NCBI RefSeq assembly: GCF_003173775.1
Contig: NZ_CP029552.1
Span: 2,179,001 to 2,243,000, forward strand
Direction of reading: 5' to 3'
DNA from: Methylobacterium sp. 17Sr1-1
Lineage (GTDB): Bacteria; Pseudomonadota; Alphaproteobacteria; Rhizobiales; Beijerinckiaceae
DNA: 64,000 bases
Shown here: piece by piece, positions 49,293 to 59,164 of the stretch
Numbering within the stretch: the first letter of the stretch is position 1
Layout of the letters: the number at the start of each line of letters is the position of its first letter
The notes under the pieces: model-generated
Seen by the model: only the letters and a program-made list of their open reading frames with translations
What the model was told of the DNA's origin: nothing
Databases searched by the model: none
Program-made: the position numbers and the translations under genes

Positions 49293-50453
49293 ATGCCGCC
49301 CGAACCCCGCTCCGGTTCCGCCCCGTCCGGCGTGACCTCGACCCTGTGGACCGTCTTCCTCGGCCTCGCGCTCGTCCGCCTCGTCACGGCGCGGCGGCCG
49401 GACGGCGTGATGGAGGCGGCGCCGGACCCGACCCGGCATCTCGGCGGCGGCGCCAAGTCGTATTCCGGGCGCCCGGCCCAGTGGGTCGCCGATACCGAGG
49501 GCGACCGCGGGCGCAAGGCGGAGACGCCGACCGAGATCCCCGCCAAGGGCTGGAAGGACGTGCTCTACCGCGTCTATCTCGAGTTCCAGAAGGATCGGGT
49601 GCTGTCGGTGGCGGCCGGCGTCACCTTCTACACCCTGCTCGCCATCTTCCCGGCGGTGGCGGCCCTCGTCTCGCTCTACGGATTGTTCACCGATCCGAGC
49701 AGCATCAACGACCACCTCTCCCTGCTCCAGGGCGTGCTGCCGTCGGGTGCCCTCGACATCATCGGCGACCAGGTCAAGCGCATCACCGCCAAGGGCGGCA
49801 CCACGCTCGGCATCACCTTCTTCACCAGCCTCGCGATCTCGCTGTGGAGCGCCAATGCCGGCATGAAGGCGATGTTCGACGCGCTCAACATCGTCTACGA
49901 GGAAGAGGAGAAGCGCAGCTTCATCCAGCTCAACCTGCGCTCGCTCACCTTCACCTTCGGCGCGCTGGTCTTCGTCGTGGTGGCGCTCGGCTGCATCGTG
50001 GTGCTGCCGGTGGCGCTGAACTTTTTGGGCAATTTCGGCATCCGGATCAGCCCGACGGCCTGGTACATCGCTCTCCTGCGCTGGCCGGCCTTGCTCGCGG
50101 TGCTGCTCCTCGTGCTGGCACTCCTCTACCGCTACGGGCCGAGCCGCGACCTGCCGCGCTGGCGCTGGGTCACGCCGGGCAGCCTGACCGCCGGATCCGT
50201 CTGGCTCGTCGCCTCGATCGGCTTCTCCTGGTACGTCGCCCATTTCGGCAACTACAACGAGACCTACGGCTCGCTCGGCGCCGCGATCGGCTTCATGACC
50301 TGGATCTGGATCTCCTCGACGATCGTGCTGCTCGGCGGCGAGATCAACGCCGAATTGGAGCACCAGACCGCCCGCGACACCACCACCGGGCCGGAGCAGC
50401 CCATGGGCACGCGCCGCGCCCGGATGGCCGACACGGTCGGGGCGCCGGCCTGA
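49293..50453 (+). CDS. YihY/virulence factor BrkB family membrane protein
   Basis: A 386-residue protein with six or seven membrane helices and a hydrophilic N-terminus. The family region starts at about residue 95 (KDRVLSVAAGVTFYTLLAIF), with SANAGMKAMFDALNIVYEEE in the middle and the end FMTWIWISSTIVLLGGEINA. The function of this family is not settled; it was once mistaken for ribonuclease BN. The first 90 residues carry one extra hydrophobic stretch and are not conserved. No good ribosome binding site is seen, so the start is less certain than the identity. Confidence 0.87.
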   Translation: MPPEPRSGSAPSGVTSTLWTVFLGLALVRLVTARRPDGVMEAAPDPTRHLGGGAKSYSGRPAQWVADTEGDRGRKAETPTEIPAKGWKDVLYRVYLEFQKDRVLSVAAGVTFYTLLAIFPAVAALVSLYGLFTDPSSINDHLSLLQGVLPSGALDIIGDQVKRITAKGGTTLGITFFTSLAISLWSANAGMKAMFDALNIVYEEEEKRSFIQLNLRSLTFTFGALVFVVVALGCIVVLPVALNFLGNFGIRISPTAWYIALLRWPALLAVLLLVLALLYRYGPSRDLPRWRWVTPGSLTAGSVWLVASIGFSWYVAHFGNYNETYGSLGAAIGFMTWIWISSTIVLLGGEINAELEHQTARDTTTGPEQPMGTRRARMADTVGAPA

Positions 50454-50546
50454 CCTCTTCGCGACGCCGCAGCCTCTCGCCGGATGCGGCGTCCGCCCCC
50501 ATCTTGTGTCCTCGTCATTCGAGTATCGCGACGAGGAGAGGCCCCG

Positions 50547-50957
<411 letters not shown>

Positions 50958-50979
50958 GGGGCCGTCCGGCCCCTTGCGT

Positions 50980-52125
50980 TTAAGCCGTCCGACCGTGCAG
51001 CGAGGCCCGGAACAGCTCCCGGAACTCCTCCGCCCCGACCGGCCGGCCGTTGGTCGCCGTCGAGTGATCCTCGACCGCGCGGGTGATCAGCGCCTCGCAA
51101 TCGGCCTCCGTGACCCCCATGGCGGCGAGGTCCGTCGGCAGGCTGAGGTCGCGGTTCAGCGCCTCGATCGCGGCGGCGAGGTCGGCGCCCTCGGGCAGGC
51201 CCATCGCCTTGCGCAAGGCGCCGTACTTCTCGGCGCAGGACGGGGCGTTGAAGCGCAGGAGGTGGGGCAGGATCACGGCGTTGAGGGTGCCGTGATGCAG
51301 GCGCTTCGCCTTCAGGCCGCCGAGGGCGTGCGACATCGAGTGGACCGCGCCGAGGCCCTTCTGGAAGGTCATGCCGCCCTCGAGCGCCGCCATCATCATG
51401 TCCTCGCGGGCCTCGATGTCGCTGCCGTCGCGCACCGCGCGGACGAGCGAGCGGGTGGCGCGGGACAGCCCGTCGAGGGCGATCGCCTCGGCCGGCGGGT
51501 TGTGGCGCGGGCTGAGATAGGTCTCGATGCAGTGGGTCAGGGCGTCCATGCCGGTGGCCGCCGTCAGGCCCGGGGGCAGGCCGAGCGTCAGCTCGGGGTC
51601 GCAGATCGCCACGTTCGGGATCAGGTGGGGCGAGATGAAACCGAGCTTGCGCCCGTCGGCCAGCGTGATCAGGGCCGCGCGGCCGACCTCGCTGCCGGTG
51701 CCGGCGGTGGTCGGCACGGCGAAGACGGGCGGCTGGTCGGCGCGGATGCGCGGGATGCCGCCGAGGATCGCCGCGTAGGTGGCGAGCGGCTCGTCGTGGG
51801 TGGCGAGCAGGGCCACGCCCTTGGCGAGGTCGAGCGGCGAGCCGCCGCCGACCGCGATCACCGAATCGCATCCTTCCGCCTTGAAGCGGTCGCGGCCCTC
51901 CAGCGTCGCCTCCTCGGTCGGGTTCTCGGGCGTGCCGTCGAAGACCGGAGTCGTGGCGGGCAGGCCGGCGGCGTCGAGGACGCGGGCGATCAGGCCGGCC
52001 GCCACGACGCCGCGATCGGTGACGATCAGGGGCTTCTGCGCACCGAGAAGCGCCAGCTCCTCGCCGATCAGCCGGACGGCGCCGCGCTCGAACTGGATCC
52101 GGGTGAGATAGGTGATGAGGCTCAT
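50980..52125 (-). CDS. Iron-containing alcohol dehydrogenase
   Basis: A 381-residue family III dehydrogenase. The nucleotide loop is VIAVGGGSPLDLAKGVALLA, followed by PTTAGTGSEVGRAALITLAD. Metal ligands are placed in GMDALTHCIETYLSPRHNPP and in HSMSHALGGLKAKRLHHGTL. Such enzymes oxidise primary alcohols or reduce aldehydes or maleylacetate-like ketoacids; the substrate is open. The gene is convergent with msrB and stands alone. Confidence 0.9.
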   Translation of the reverse strand: MSLITYLTRIQFERGAVRLIGEELALLGAQKPLIVTDRGVVAAGLIARVLDAAGLPATTPVFDGTPENPTEEATLEGRDRFKAEGCDSVIAVGGGSPLDLAKGVALLATHDEPLATYAAILGGIPRIRADQPPVFAVPTTAGTGSEVGRAALITLADGRKLGFISPHLIPNVAICDPELTLGLPPGLTAATGMDALTHCIETYLSPRHNPPAEAIALDGLSRATRSLVRAVRDGSDIEAREDMMMAALEGGMTFQKGLGAVHSMSHALGGLKAKRLHHGTLNAVILPHLLRFNAPSCAEKYGALRKAMGLPEGADLAAAIEALNRDLSLPTDLAAMGVTEADCEALITRAVEDHSTATNGRPVGAEEFRELFRASLHGRTA

Positions 52126-52280
52126 GGGGGCTGCCTGACGTGATCCGGAGCCCGGGCTCCTCAGCGCGCGGGGGCGCGGCCTTGCGCCCGTCCTGCCTCC
52201 CGCACGCCTCTTCCCGGGCGTAGCAACAGCCTTAGCACAGGGCGTCAGTCGGGCGCACAGGGTGGGCCATGCGGATTGCG

Positions 52281-52970
52281 TCAGGCGCCCATGAGCCCGG
52301 CGGCTGCCAGCAGCGCCTCCGTCCCGATCGTGGTCGCGTCGAGGAGCGGTACGCCGTCGAGAGTGGGGGGCAGGCGCCAGCCGGGCAGGTTGGTGCTCCA
52401 GACCAGCACCGCCTCCGTCCCGACGGCCACCTCCCGCGCGGCTCGCGCGAGCCTGGCCGGGGTCACCGCGGCGGCAAGGCGGTTCTCGGTGATGCCGAGG
52501 GCGGCGGCCGGGCCGACCGCGATGCCGGCCTCACGGAAGCGCCCGCCGACCAGCTCGGCCTCCGTCGAATCACCCTGCACCACGAGGCCGAGGCGGCGGT
52601 AGCCCGCGCGGGCGATCGTCTCCCGGGCGGCGAGGGCCGTCGTCACCATCGGCAGGCCGCTGCGGCGGGTGATCGTCTCGCACAGGCGCTCGTCGGGCGA
52701 GAAGCCGAGGGCCGCGCCGCGGGTGGCGTTCCAGCACAGGGCCGCCACGCCGGCATCCGCCAGGAGATCGGCGGCGGTGAGGAAGACGGATTCGTCGTAC
52801 GATTCGCCCTTCAGCATCGCCCCGTAGGGCACCCGGGCGTAGCAGGCGGCGGCGGGCAGGCCGGCGAGCCGGGCTTCGGTCGCCCGCTCGACCACGCGGT
52901 TGGAGGAGGGCAGGATCACCCCGAGAGCCCGGATCGCCGCCAAGGTCTCCTCATCCGTCATATCGGTCAT
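52281..52970 (-). CDS. Asp/Glu racemase-superfamily protein (maleate isomerase/AMDase-like) lacking both catalytic cysteines
   Basis: A 229-residue protein of the superfamily that includes maleate isomerase, arylmalonate decarboxylase and hydantoin racemase. The opening LGVILPSSNRVVERATEARL and the ending LPPTLDGVPLLDATTIGTEA fit the maleate isomerase group. The two positions that usually carry the catalytic cysteines read CWNATRGA and VWSTNLPG, that is Ala and Ser by my alignment. It may use another mechanism or no catalysis. The start overlaps the stop of the upstream gntR gene (ATGA), so the two are coupled. Confidence 0.78.
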   Translation of the reverse strand: MTDMTDEETLAAIRALGVILPSSNRVVERATEARLAGLPAAACYARVPYGAMLKGESYDESVFLTAADLLADAGVAALCWNATRGAALGFSPDERLCETITRRSGLPMVTTALAARETIARAGYRRLGLVVQGDSTEAELVGGRFREAGIAVGPAAALGITENRLAAAVTPARLARAAREVAVGTEAVLVWSTNLPGWRLPPTLDGVPLLDATTIGTEALLAAAGLMGA

Positions 52971-53647
52971 CGGCGCGGTCCTTCGGTCAGGCGGGCCACC
53001 ATCAGGGCCTGGGTGCGGGCGACGTGGGCGTGCATCAGGGTCCGGGCGCGCTCCGGATCGCGCGCCCGCAGAGCCTCCAGGATGTTCCGGTGCTCGGCCA
53101 GCGACTCGGCCACCCGGCCCTCCGCCGCGAGGGCGAAGTTGCGGGCCCGCTCCAGCCGGGCGAAGGCCCGTCCATGCGCCTCGGCGATGGCCGGGCTGCG
53201 GGACGCGGTCACGATCAGCCGGTGGGCCTGGCGGTTGAGGCGGGTATAGGCGTCGCGGTCGTGCTCCGCCGCCTCCAGGGCGGCCTGGAGCCGGTCGAGC
53301 CGGTCGATCTCGGGCGCGGTCATCCGCTCGGCGGCGAGCCCTGCGCAAAAACTCTCCAGCGCGACTTCCAGCTCGAACAGCGGCACGAGGTCGGCGGGGT
53401 CGAGCCGCGCCACCAGGGCGGCCCGGTTGCGGCGCAGGGTGACCAGGCCCTCCCCGGCGAGCAGCTTCAGGGCCTCGCGCACCGGCGTGCGGGAGACGCC
53501 GAGGCGGGCGACCAGGTCGGGCTCGTTCAGCACCTCGCCGGGAGGGAGCAGGTTGAGCAGGATCAGCCGGCGCAAGGCGGCGGCGGCCTGCTCGGTAAGG
53601 GAGGGGGCGGGGCGGGAGGGGGCGTCGGGGGAGAGAAGGTCTACCAA
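52967..53647 (-). CDS. GntR-family (FCD) transcriptional regulator
   Basis: A 226-residue regulator with a winged helix (PPGEVLNEPDLVARLGVSRT, PVREALKLLAGEGLVTLRRN) and an FCD sensor domain (LNRQAHRLIVTASRSPAIAE; LAEHRNILEALRARDPERAR). It is the first gene of a two-gene unit with the racemase-like protein and lies just behind the ABC importer genes. It probably controls the surrounding catabolic cluster. A short family B hairpin lies upstream. Confidence 0.9.
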   Translation of the reverse strand: MVDLLSPDAPSRPAPSLTEQAAAALRRLILLNLLPPGEVLNEPDLVARLGVSRTPVREALKLLAGEGLVTLRRNRAALVARLDPADLVPLFELEVALESFCAGLAAERMTAPEIDRLDRLQAALEAAEHDRDAYTRLNRQAHRLIVTASRSPAIAEAHGRAFARLERARNFALAAEGRVAESLAEHRNILEALRARDPERARTLMHAHVARTQALMVARLTEGPRR

Positions 53648-53701
53648 GAAGGCCTCGTGCGATGTCCGTCCAGCTCAGCGCCGGACGTTTGATCGCGGGA
53701 T

Positions 53702-53725
53702 CCCCTCTCCCGTATGGGAGAGGGG
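53702..53725. repeat. Short palindrome, family B (half copy)
   Basis: CCCCTCTCCC-GTAT-GGGAGAGGGG is a perfect 10-base stem with a four-base loop, preceded by gggat as in the element at 41706. It lies between the ABC permease gene and the gntR gene and may end the importer transcript on the minus strand. Confidence 0.75.
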
Positions 53726-53783
53726 AACGAGTTCTACGCGTGAACCGGCGTTTGATCCGGGCAATCAAGTCTGAGCGTGCCGC

Positions 53784-54596
53784 TCACACCAGCCGCCGCG
53801 ACAGCCCCGTCATCCGCTCCATGACGGCGATCCCCCCGATCGTCGCGACGATCAGGATTCCCGAGAGCGCCGCGATGGTCACGTCGAGGCGGCCCTCCAG
53901 GTCCTGCCACATCCGGATCGGCAGCATGTCGGTGGCGGCGTCGCGCAGGAACAGCGAGACCGGGATGTTGTCGAAGGAGGCCATGAAGGCGAGAAAGCCC
54001 CCCGACAGGATGCCGGGCCGGATCAGCGGCAGGGTGATGCGCCGGAAGGTGTAGAGCCGCGAGGCGCCGAGGCTGGCCGAGCCTTCGAGGAGGGAGGGCT
54101 GGAGCTGGGTCAGTGCCGCCACCGTGTTGCGCACCACGTAAGGCACGCAGACCACGGTGTGGCCGAGCACCAAAGTGGCGACCGAGACCGGCCAGCCCAG
54201 CAGCGAGAAGAACATCAGGCTCGACAGGCCGAAGGCCAGGGCCGGCAGGATCAGCGGCGAGAGGAAGAAGCTGTCGAGGAGGCGCGCCGAGAGGCGCGGC
54301 GAGCGCGCCACGGCGAGCGCCGCCAGAACCCCGAGCCCGACCGCCAGCACGGTGGCGAACACCGCGACCGTGAGGCTGTTCTTGAGCGCGTAGTGCAGCT
54401 GCCAGGCCTCCATCAGTTCGCCGTACCAACGGAAGGAGTAGCCCGGCGGCGGGAAGCGCAGGGACAGCCCGTCGGTGAACGAGACCACCAGCACGATCAC
54501 CGTGGGGGCCAGCAGCAGCACCAGGGCCAGGAGGGCGAGAAGGTGCAGGAGGCCCTCGAACGAGAGCCGGTCGAGGGCGCCGGGAGTGCGGGACAT
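53784..54596 (-). CDS. ABC transporter permease, PotC-like
   Basis: A 270-residue inner-membrane protein with six helices and the binding-protein-dependent transport loop in GSASLGASRLYTFRRITLPL. The stretch PPPGYSFRWYGELMEAWQLH between the first two helices is typical of the spermidine/putrescine (PotC) type. It is the last gene of a four-gene importer operon (ATPase, binding protein, PotB-like, PotC-like) and starts nine bases behind its partner. Confidence 0.9.
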   Translation of the reverse strand: MSRTPGALDRLSFEGLLHLLALLALVLLLAPTVIVLVVSFTDGLSLRFPPPGYSFRWYGELMEAWQLHYALKNSLTVAVFATVLAVGLGVLAALAVARSPRLSARLLDSFFLSPLILPALAFGLSSLMFFSLLGWPVSVATLVLGHTVVCVPYVVRNTVAALTQLQPSLLEGSASLGASRLYTFRRITLPLIRPGILSGGFLAFMASFDNIPVSLFLRDAATDMLPIRMWQDLEGRLDVTIAALSGILIVATIGGIAVMERMTGLSRRLV

Positions 54597-54605
54597 CGGA
54601 ACTCC

Positions 54606-55457
54606 TCAGGTCTGCGCGTAGCCGCGGGCGAGGCGGCCGAGGGCGTTGAAGGCCAGCACCACGGCGAGCACCGCGACGAGGAAGACCACCGACATCGCGG
54701 CCGCGAAGGGCCAATTCTGCAGAGCGATGGCCTGCTGGTAGATGTAGCCCGGCATGAACAGCATCTGCCCGCCGCCGATCAGCGACTGGGTGATGAAGCC
54801 CGAGATCGCCGCCGCGAAGGTGAGGACCGCCCCGGCGATCAGGCCCGGCAGGCAGAGCGGCAGGGTCACGCGGACGAAGGTGCGCCAGCGCCCGGCCCCG
54901 AGCGCTTCCGAGGCGTCCCACAGGCTCGGATCGATGCGGGACAAAGCCGTCATCAGCGGCAGCACCATGAGCGGCATCTGCACCTGGGCGAGCGCCGCGA
55001 CGAGGCCGCCCTCCGCGTAGAGCATCCGCAGCGGCGTCTCGATCAGCCCGAGCGACGAGAGCAGAGAGTTGACCACCCCCTGCCGCCCGAGGATCACGAT
55101 CCACGCGAAGGTGCGGATGACCACGCTGGTGAGGAGCGGCGTCAGCACCGCCAGGATGATCACGCCCCGCACCCAGCCCCCGGCCCGGGTCGCGACCAGC
55201 GCCAGCGGCAGGCCGAGGACGAGGCAGGCGGCCGTGACCTTGAGCCCGAGCCAGAGCGTGCCGAGGAGCACGCCGAGGCTGAAGCCGTCGCTTAAGAAAG
55301 CCGCGTATTGCGACAGGCCGAGATGCCCGTCCGGCCCCTGGAGCGACAGTCCGAGGAGCGCCACCAGGGGCGCGGCGAAGAACGCCGCGAAGAACAGGGC
55401 GAGCGGGCTCGCCAGCCTCAGAGGGTAGGTGGTGACATCCGGCAGGGCCACGGCCAA
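54606..55457 (-). CDS. ABC transporter permease, PotB-like
   Basis: A 283-residue inner-membrane protein with six helices. The coupling loop is DASEALGAGRWRTFVRVTLP. The periplasmic first loop contains LGLSQYAAFLSDGFSLGVLL. It pairs with the PotC-like permease downstream and follows the binding-protein gene after 18 bases. The substrate cannot be read from this subunit. Confidence 0.9.
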   Translation of the reverse strand: MAVALPDVTTYPLRLASPLALFFAAFFAAPLVALLGLSLQGPDGHLGLSQYAAFLSDGFSLGVLLGTLWLGLKVTAACLVLGLPLALVATRAGGWVRGVIILAVLTPLLTSVVIRTFAWIVILGRQGVVNSLLSSLGLIETPLRMLYAEGGLVAALAQVQMPLMVLPLMTALSRIDPSLWDASEALGAGRWRTFVRVTLPLCLPGLIAGAVLTFAAAISGFITQSLIGGGQMLFMPGYIYQQAIALQNWPFAAAMSVVFLVAVLAVVLAFNALGRLARGYAQT

Positions 55458-55475
55458 AATCCTCTGACTGGATCC

Positions 55476-56519
55476 TTACAGCTTGATCTCGCGGTTGAAC
55501 CGCTCGATCCAGGCCGGGCGCTGCGCGTTGATCGTCTTCCAGTCCTGGAACACGAACTTCTTCTTCAGGTCGTCGGTGTCCTTGGCCAGCACCCGGGCGA
55601 TCTCGCCGGTCATCTTCACCTTGGTGTTGGTGGGGACCACCAGGTAGGGCGCCTGCATCAGCCGGGTCTGGACCGGCTCGGAGATCGCCGCCTCGATCAG
55701 CTTGAAGGCGAGCTCGCGGTTCGGCGAGTTCTTCACGATCTGGATCAGCGTCTTGAAGGCGATCGCGCCTTCCTTCGGCGCCACGAACTCCACCGGCACG
55801 CCCTTGGCCTTCAGGATCTGGATCGCGTTGAAGTTGCCGGGCGAGATGTCGACCTGGCCCTGCTGAAAGAGGGTGGCGAGCGCGCCGGGATTGGCCGCGA
55901 CCGCCGAGAGGTTGGGCTTCAGCTGCTCCATCGCCTTGAAGGCGGGGTCGATGTTCGATTCCGAGCCGCCATGCATCTTGGCGATCTCGACCATGAAGCC
56001 GGTGCCGAGCGTCGAGTTCATGTTGGTGATGCCGACCCGGCCCTTGTACTCGGGCCGCCACAGGTCGGCCCAGGAGGTCGGCGGGGTCTTCACCGTGTCG
56101 GGATTGTAGGTCAGGCCGACGACCTGGAAGAAGGCGGCCGGACCGTTCGGGTCCTGCGCGTCGGGGATCAGGTCCTTGAAGGCGGCGCTGCGCTCGACGG
56201 GGAAGGGCTCGACGAGATCCTGGGCGAGGGCCGTCAGCGCCGGACCGGGATCGTGCAGCATCACGTCGATCGGCGGGTTCGACTTGGCGGCCGAGACCTT
56301 GGCGATCTGGTCGACCGACAGCATCGGGTCGAGGACGATCGGGGCGTTGTTCGTCTCCTTGCGGAAGGCCGGCACCAGCACGGCCTTGTGCGCCTCCTCC
56401 CAGCTGCCGGTGAAGGTGGCGAAGACGAGGGGCCGCGCCTGCGCGAAGGACAGGCCGGGAAACAGCTCCATCGCGCCGAGCGACAGGGCGGTGGTCAGCA
56501 GAGTGCGGCGGTCGAGCAT
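55476..56519 (-). CDS. ABC transporter substrate-binding protein, spermidine/putrescine type
   Basis: A 347-residue periplasmic protein of the PotD/FbpA-like class. The signal peptide is RRTLLTTALSLGAMELFPGL ending near SFAQA. The start of the mature part PLVFATFTGSWEEAHKAVLV and the middle VGLTYNPDTVKTPPTSWADL with WRPEYKGRVGITNMNSTLGT are characteristic. Typical ligands in this class are polyamines, amino acids or small organic compounds. The start follows ggag. It lies directly behind the ATPase gene. Confidence 0.88.
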   Translation of the reverse strand: MLDRRTLLTTALSLGAMELFPGLSFAQARPLVFATFTGSWEEAHKAVLVPAFRKETNNAPIVLDPMLSVDQIAKVSAAKSNPPIDVMLHDPGPALTALAQDLVEPFPVERSAAFKDLIPDAQDPNGPAAFFQVVGLTYNPDTVKTPPTSWADLWRPEYKGRVGITNMNSTLGTGFMVEIAKMHGGSESNIDPAFKAMEQLKPNLSAVAANPGALATLFQQGQVDISPGNFNAIQILKAKGVPVEFVAPKEGAIAFKTLIQIVKNSPNRELAFKLIEAAISEPVQTRLMQAPYLVVPTNTKVKMTGEIARVLAKDTDDLKKKFVFQDWKTINAQRPAWIERFNREIKL

Positions 56520-56542
56520 CGATGGGGCTCCTTGTTCGGAAA

Positions 56543-57652
56543 TCAGGCGGCGGCCGGGAAGGCGGAGGCGAGGCCGGGGGCGACGGCGATGCGCACCGGC
56601 GTGCCGGGCGGGCGCAAGAGCCCGCCGCCGAGGCGCGGCTCGGCGATCTTGAGCGGGCGGCCGGCGCCGACCCGGACCTCGTGGACGACGGTGGGGCCGA
56701 GCGGCAACGCCATCTCGACCACGCCCGCGATGCCCTCCTGCCCGTCGGTGAGGCGCAGGTGCTCGGGCCGCAGGCACACGGTGACGCGCGAGCCCGGCGC
56801 GATCGGCCGGGCAAGCGGCCGGGCCAGGACCTCGCCGCCGGCATCGAGCGCGATCCGCGGCTCGGTCCCGTTCTGCCCGAGCAGCACGCCGGGCACCGCG
56901 TTGGCCGAGCCGACGAAGGTGTTGACGAACAGGCTCTCGGGCGCGTCGTAGACCGTGGTCGGCGCGGCGAACTGCTCGAGCCGCCCGTTCGACAAAACCG
57001 CCACCCGGTCGGAGAGCGACAGGGCCTCCTCCTGGTCGTGGGTGACCAGCAGCGTGGTGACCCCGGCGACGCGCTGGAGCCGCTTCACCTCGATCTGCAT
57101 GTCGAGGCGCAGGTTCTTGTCGAGGGCCGCGAAGGGCTCGTCGAGGAGCAGGACCGCCGGGCGGATGGCGAGGGCGCGTGCCAGCGCCACCCGCTGCTGC
57201 TGCCCGCCGGAGAGCTGGCGCGGATAGCGGCTGCCCGCATGCCCGAGCTGCACGAGGTCGAGGAGGCGACGCGCCTCCGCCGCCTGCTCGGCCCGGGGGG
57301 CGCCGCGGGCCGCGAGCCCGTAGGCGACGTTCTCGGCCACCGTCAGGTGCGGAAACAGCGCGTAGTTCTGGAACACGATGCCGACGGCGCGCCGGCTCGG
57401 CGGCAGGGCGTCGATGACCTGATCGCCGACGATCACCCGCCCCTCGGTCTGGCGCAGGAAGCCGGCGACGATGCGCAGCAACGTGGTCTTGCCGCAGCCC
57501 GACGGCCCCAGCAGCGAGACCAGCTCGCCGCCCTTGATGTCGAGGTTGATATTTTCCACCGCGACGGCGCCGCCGTAGCGGTGGGTGATGCCGTCGAGCA
57601 CGACCGACCGGCCCTCCGCCTGGGCGCGCTCACGCGATCCGGATAGTGTCAC
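56543..57652 (-). CDS. ABC transporter ATPase, PotA-like
   Basis: A 369-residue ATPase. Walker A is LLGPSGCGKTTLLRIVAGFL, the Q-loop region VGIVFQNYALFPHLTVAENV, the signature LSGGQQQRVALARAL, and Walker B AVLLLDEPFAALDKNLRLDM; a C-terminal TOBE domain follows (ANAVPGVLLG; TVCLRPEHLRL). The open frame runs far upstream, but the GTG at 57652 behind agga gives the right length. It is first in the importer operon and divergent from the amidase gene 108 bases away. Confidence 0.9.
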   Translation of the reverse strand: MTLSGSRERAQAEGRSVVLDGITHRYGGAVAVENINLDIKGGELVSLLGPSGCGKTTLLRIVAGFLRQTEGRVIVGDQVIDALPPSRRAVGIVFQNYALFPHLTVAENVAYGLAARGAPRAEQAAEARRLLDLVQLGHAGSRYPRQLSGGQQQRVALARALAIRPAVLLLDEPFAALDKNLRLDMQIEVKRLQRVAGVTTLLVTHDQEEALSLSDRVAVLSNGRLEQFAAPTTVYDAPESLFVNTFVGSANAVPGVLLGQNGTEPRIALDAGGEVLARPLARPIAPGSRVTVCLRPEHLRLTDGQEGIAGVVEMALPLGPTVVHEVRVGAGRPLKIAEPRLGGGLLRPPGTPVRIAVAPGLASAFPAAA

Positions 57653-57760
57653 GATGGTGGTTCCTGCGGCATCGATCTTGCTGCCTTCGATCGTCGCAAA
57701 TCGTATGCCATTTCCGGGAAAGCCTATGTCAGTCCACCACTTGACCGTCGGAGGCGTTGC

Positions 57761-59164
57761 GTGAGCACGGAACTGTGGCGCCTGTCGGCGCTCGAACTCG
57801 GCCGGCTCTTCGCCGCCGGCCGGGCCTCGCCGGTCGCGGCCCTGGAGGCGGCGCAAGACCGCGCCGCCGTCTGGGAGCCGCATCTCAACGCCATCGCGCG
57901 GGAGAATCCGGGCGCGCGGGCGGAGGCCGAGGCGAGCGCCGCCCGCTGGCGCGCCGGGACGCCGCTCTCGGCCCTCGACGGCGTGCCGATGACCGTGAAG
58001 GAATTTTTGGTCACCGAGGGCCTGCCCTCGACCTATGCCGAGCCGGGCGAGGCGGCGGCCTCGTCCCACGACGAGCTGCCCGTCGCGCGGGCCCGTCGCG
58101 CCGGCTTGGTGACGCTCGCCAAGACGACGATGCCGGAATTCGCCGTGCAAGGTTACACGGCATCTGCCCGTTTCGGCGTCACTCGCAACCCGTGGAACGT
58201 CGCGCTCACCCCCGGCGGCTCGACCGGCGGGGGCGCCGCGGCGACGGCGGCCGGCTACGCGCCGGTCGCGCTCGGTACCGATGGCGGCGGCTCCCTGCGC
58301 CGGCCCGCCGCCCATACCGGGCTCGTCGGGCTGAAGAGCAGCCTCGGCCGGGTGCCGCGGCTCGGCGGCCTGCCCTCGCCGCTGCTCGATTTCGAGGTGG
58401 CCGGCGCGCTCACCCGCACGGTCGCCGACAGCCGCGCGATGCTCAGCCTGCTGCAGGGCGCCGATCCGCGGGTGCTGTGGTCGACCTTCACTCCGGCGCC
58501 ACACCCTCAGCGTCCTCTGCGCGCCCGCTACGTCGAGCGCATCGGCGACGCGCCCCTCGACCCGGTCATCGCCGCCTCCTGCCGGCGGGCGCTCGCCGAT
58601 CTCGAGGCGCTGGGCGTCGCGGTCGAGGAGGGGCCGCTGCCGTTCGAGATCGCCGGGCTGAACGCGCTGTGGCCGGAGATCGGCAAGATCGGCCTCGCCC
58701 GGCTGTTCGAGGCCGATCCGGCCCTGGCCGCGCGGGCGAGCGCGCCGTACCGGGCGATGGCCGAAGAGGGAGCGCGGGCCCCCGCGACCCGGCTCGCCGC
58801 CATCCTCGAGCGGGTGCAGGCCCTGCGCAACGCCGCGAGCGCGGCCTTCGCGGATCTCGACCTCCTCGTCACGCCCTCGGCCGCTGCGATGCCCTGGGCG
58901 GCGGATGCGGTCTATCCCGAGGTGATCGACGGGCAACCGGTCGGCCCCCGCGGTCACGCGGTCTATTCGGGCTGGGTCAACGCCGCCGCCCTGCCGGGTC
59001 TGAGCCTGCCGGTCGATCCGGCGCCGGACGGGATGCCGATCGGCCTCCACCTCGTGGCAGGGTTCGGCCGCGACGACCTCCTCCTCGACCTCGCCGAGGC
59101 GCTGGAGCGCCGCCGCCCCTTCGCCGATCGCTGGCCTGCCCTGCCCGGGGAGGCGTCCCGATGA
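57761..59164 (+). CDS. Amidase (amidase signature family)
   Basis: A 467-residue amidase. The catalytic lysine is in GVPMTVKEFLVTEGL, the cis-serine in LTPGGSTGGGAAATAAGYAP, and the nucleophile in ALGTDGGGSLRRPAAHTGLV. The GTG start follows cggagg. It is divergent from the PotA-like ATPase and overlaps the next gene by four bases (ATGA). Its position suggests it hydrolyses the compound imported by the ABC system. It is not a close copy of the amidase at 34772. Confidence 0.9.
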   Translation: MSTELWRLSALELGRLFAAGRASPVAALEAAQDRAAVWEPHLNAIARENPGARAEAEASAARWRAGTPLSALDGVPMTVKEFLVTEGLPSTYAEPGEAAASSHDELPVARARRAGLVTLAKTTMPEFAVQGYTASARFGVTRNPWNVALTPGGSTGGGAAATAAGYAPVALGTDGGGSLRRPAAHTGLVGLKSSLGRVPRLGGLPSPLLDFEVAGALTRTVADSRAMLSLLQGADPRVLWSTFTPAPHPQRPLRARYVERIGDAPLDPVIAASCRRALADLEALGVAVEEGPLPFEIAGLNALWPEIGKIGLARLFEADPALAARASAPYRAMAEEGARAPATRLAAILERVQALRNAASAAFADLDLLVTPSAAAMPWAADAVYPEVIDGQPVGPRGHAVYSGWVNAAALPGLSLPVDPAPDGMPIGLHLVAGFGRDDLLLDLAEALERRRPFADRWPALPGEASR

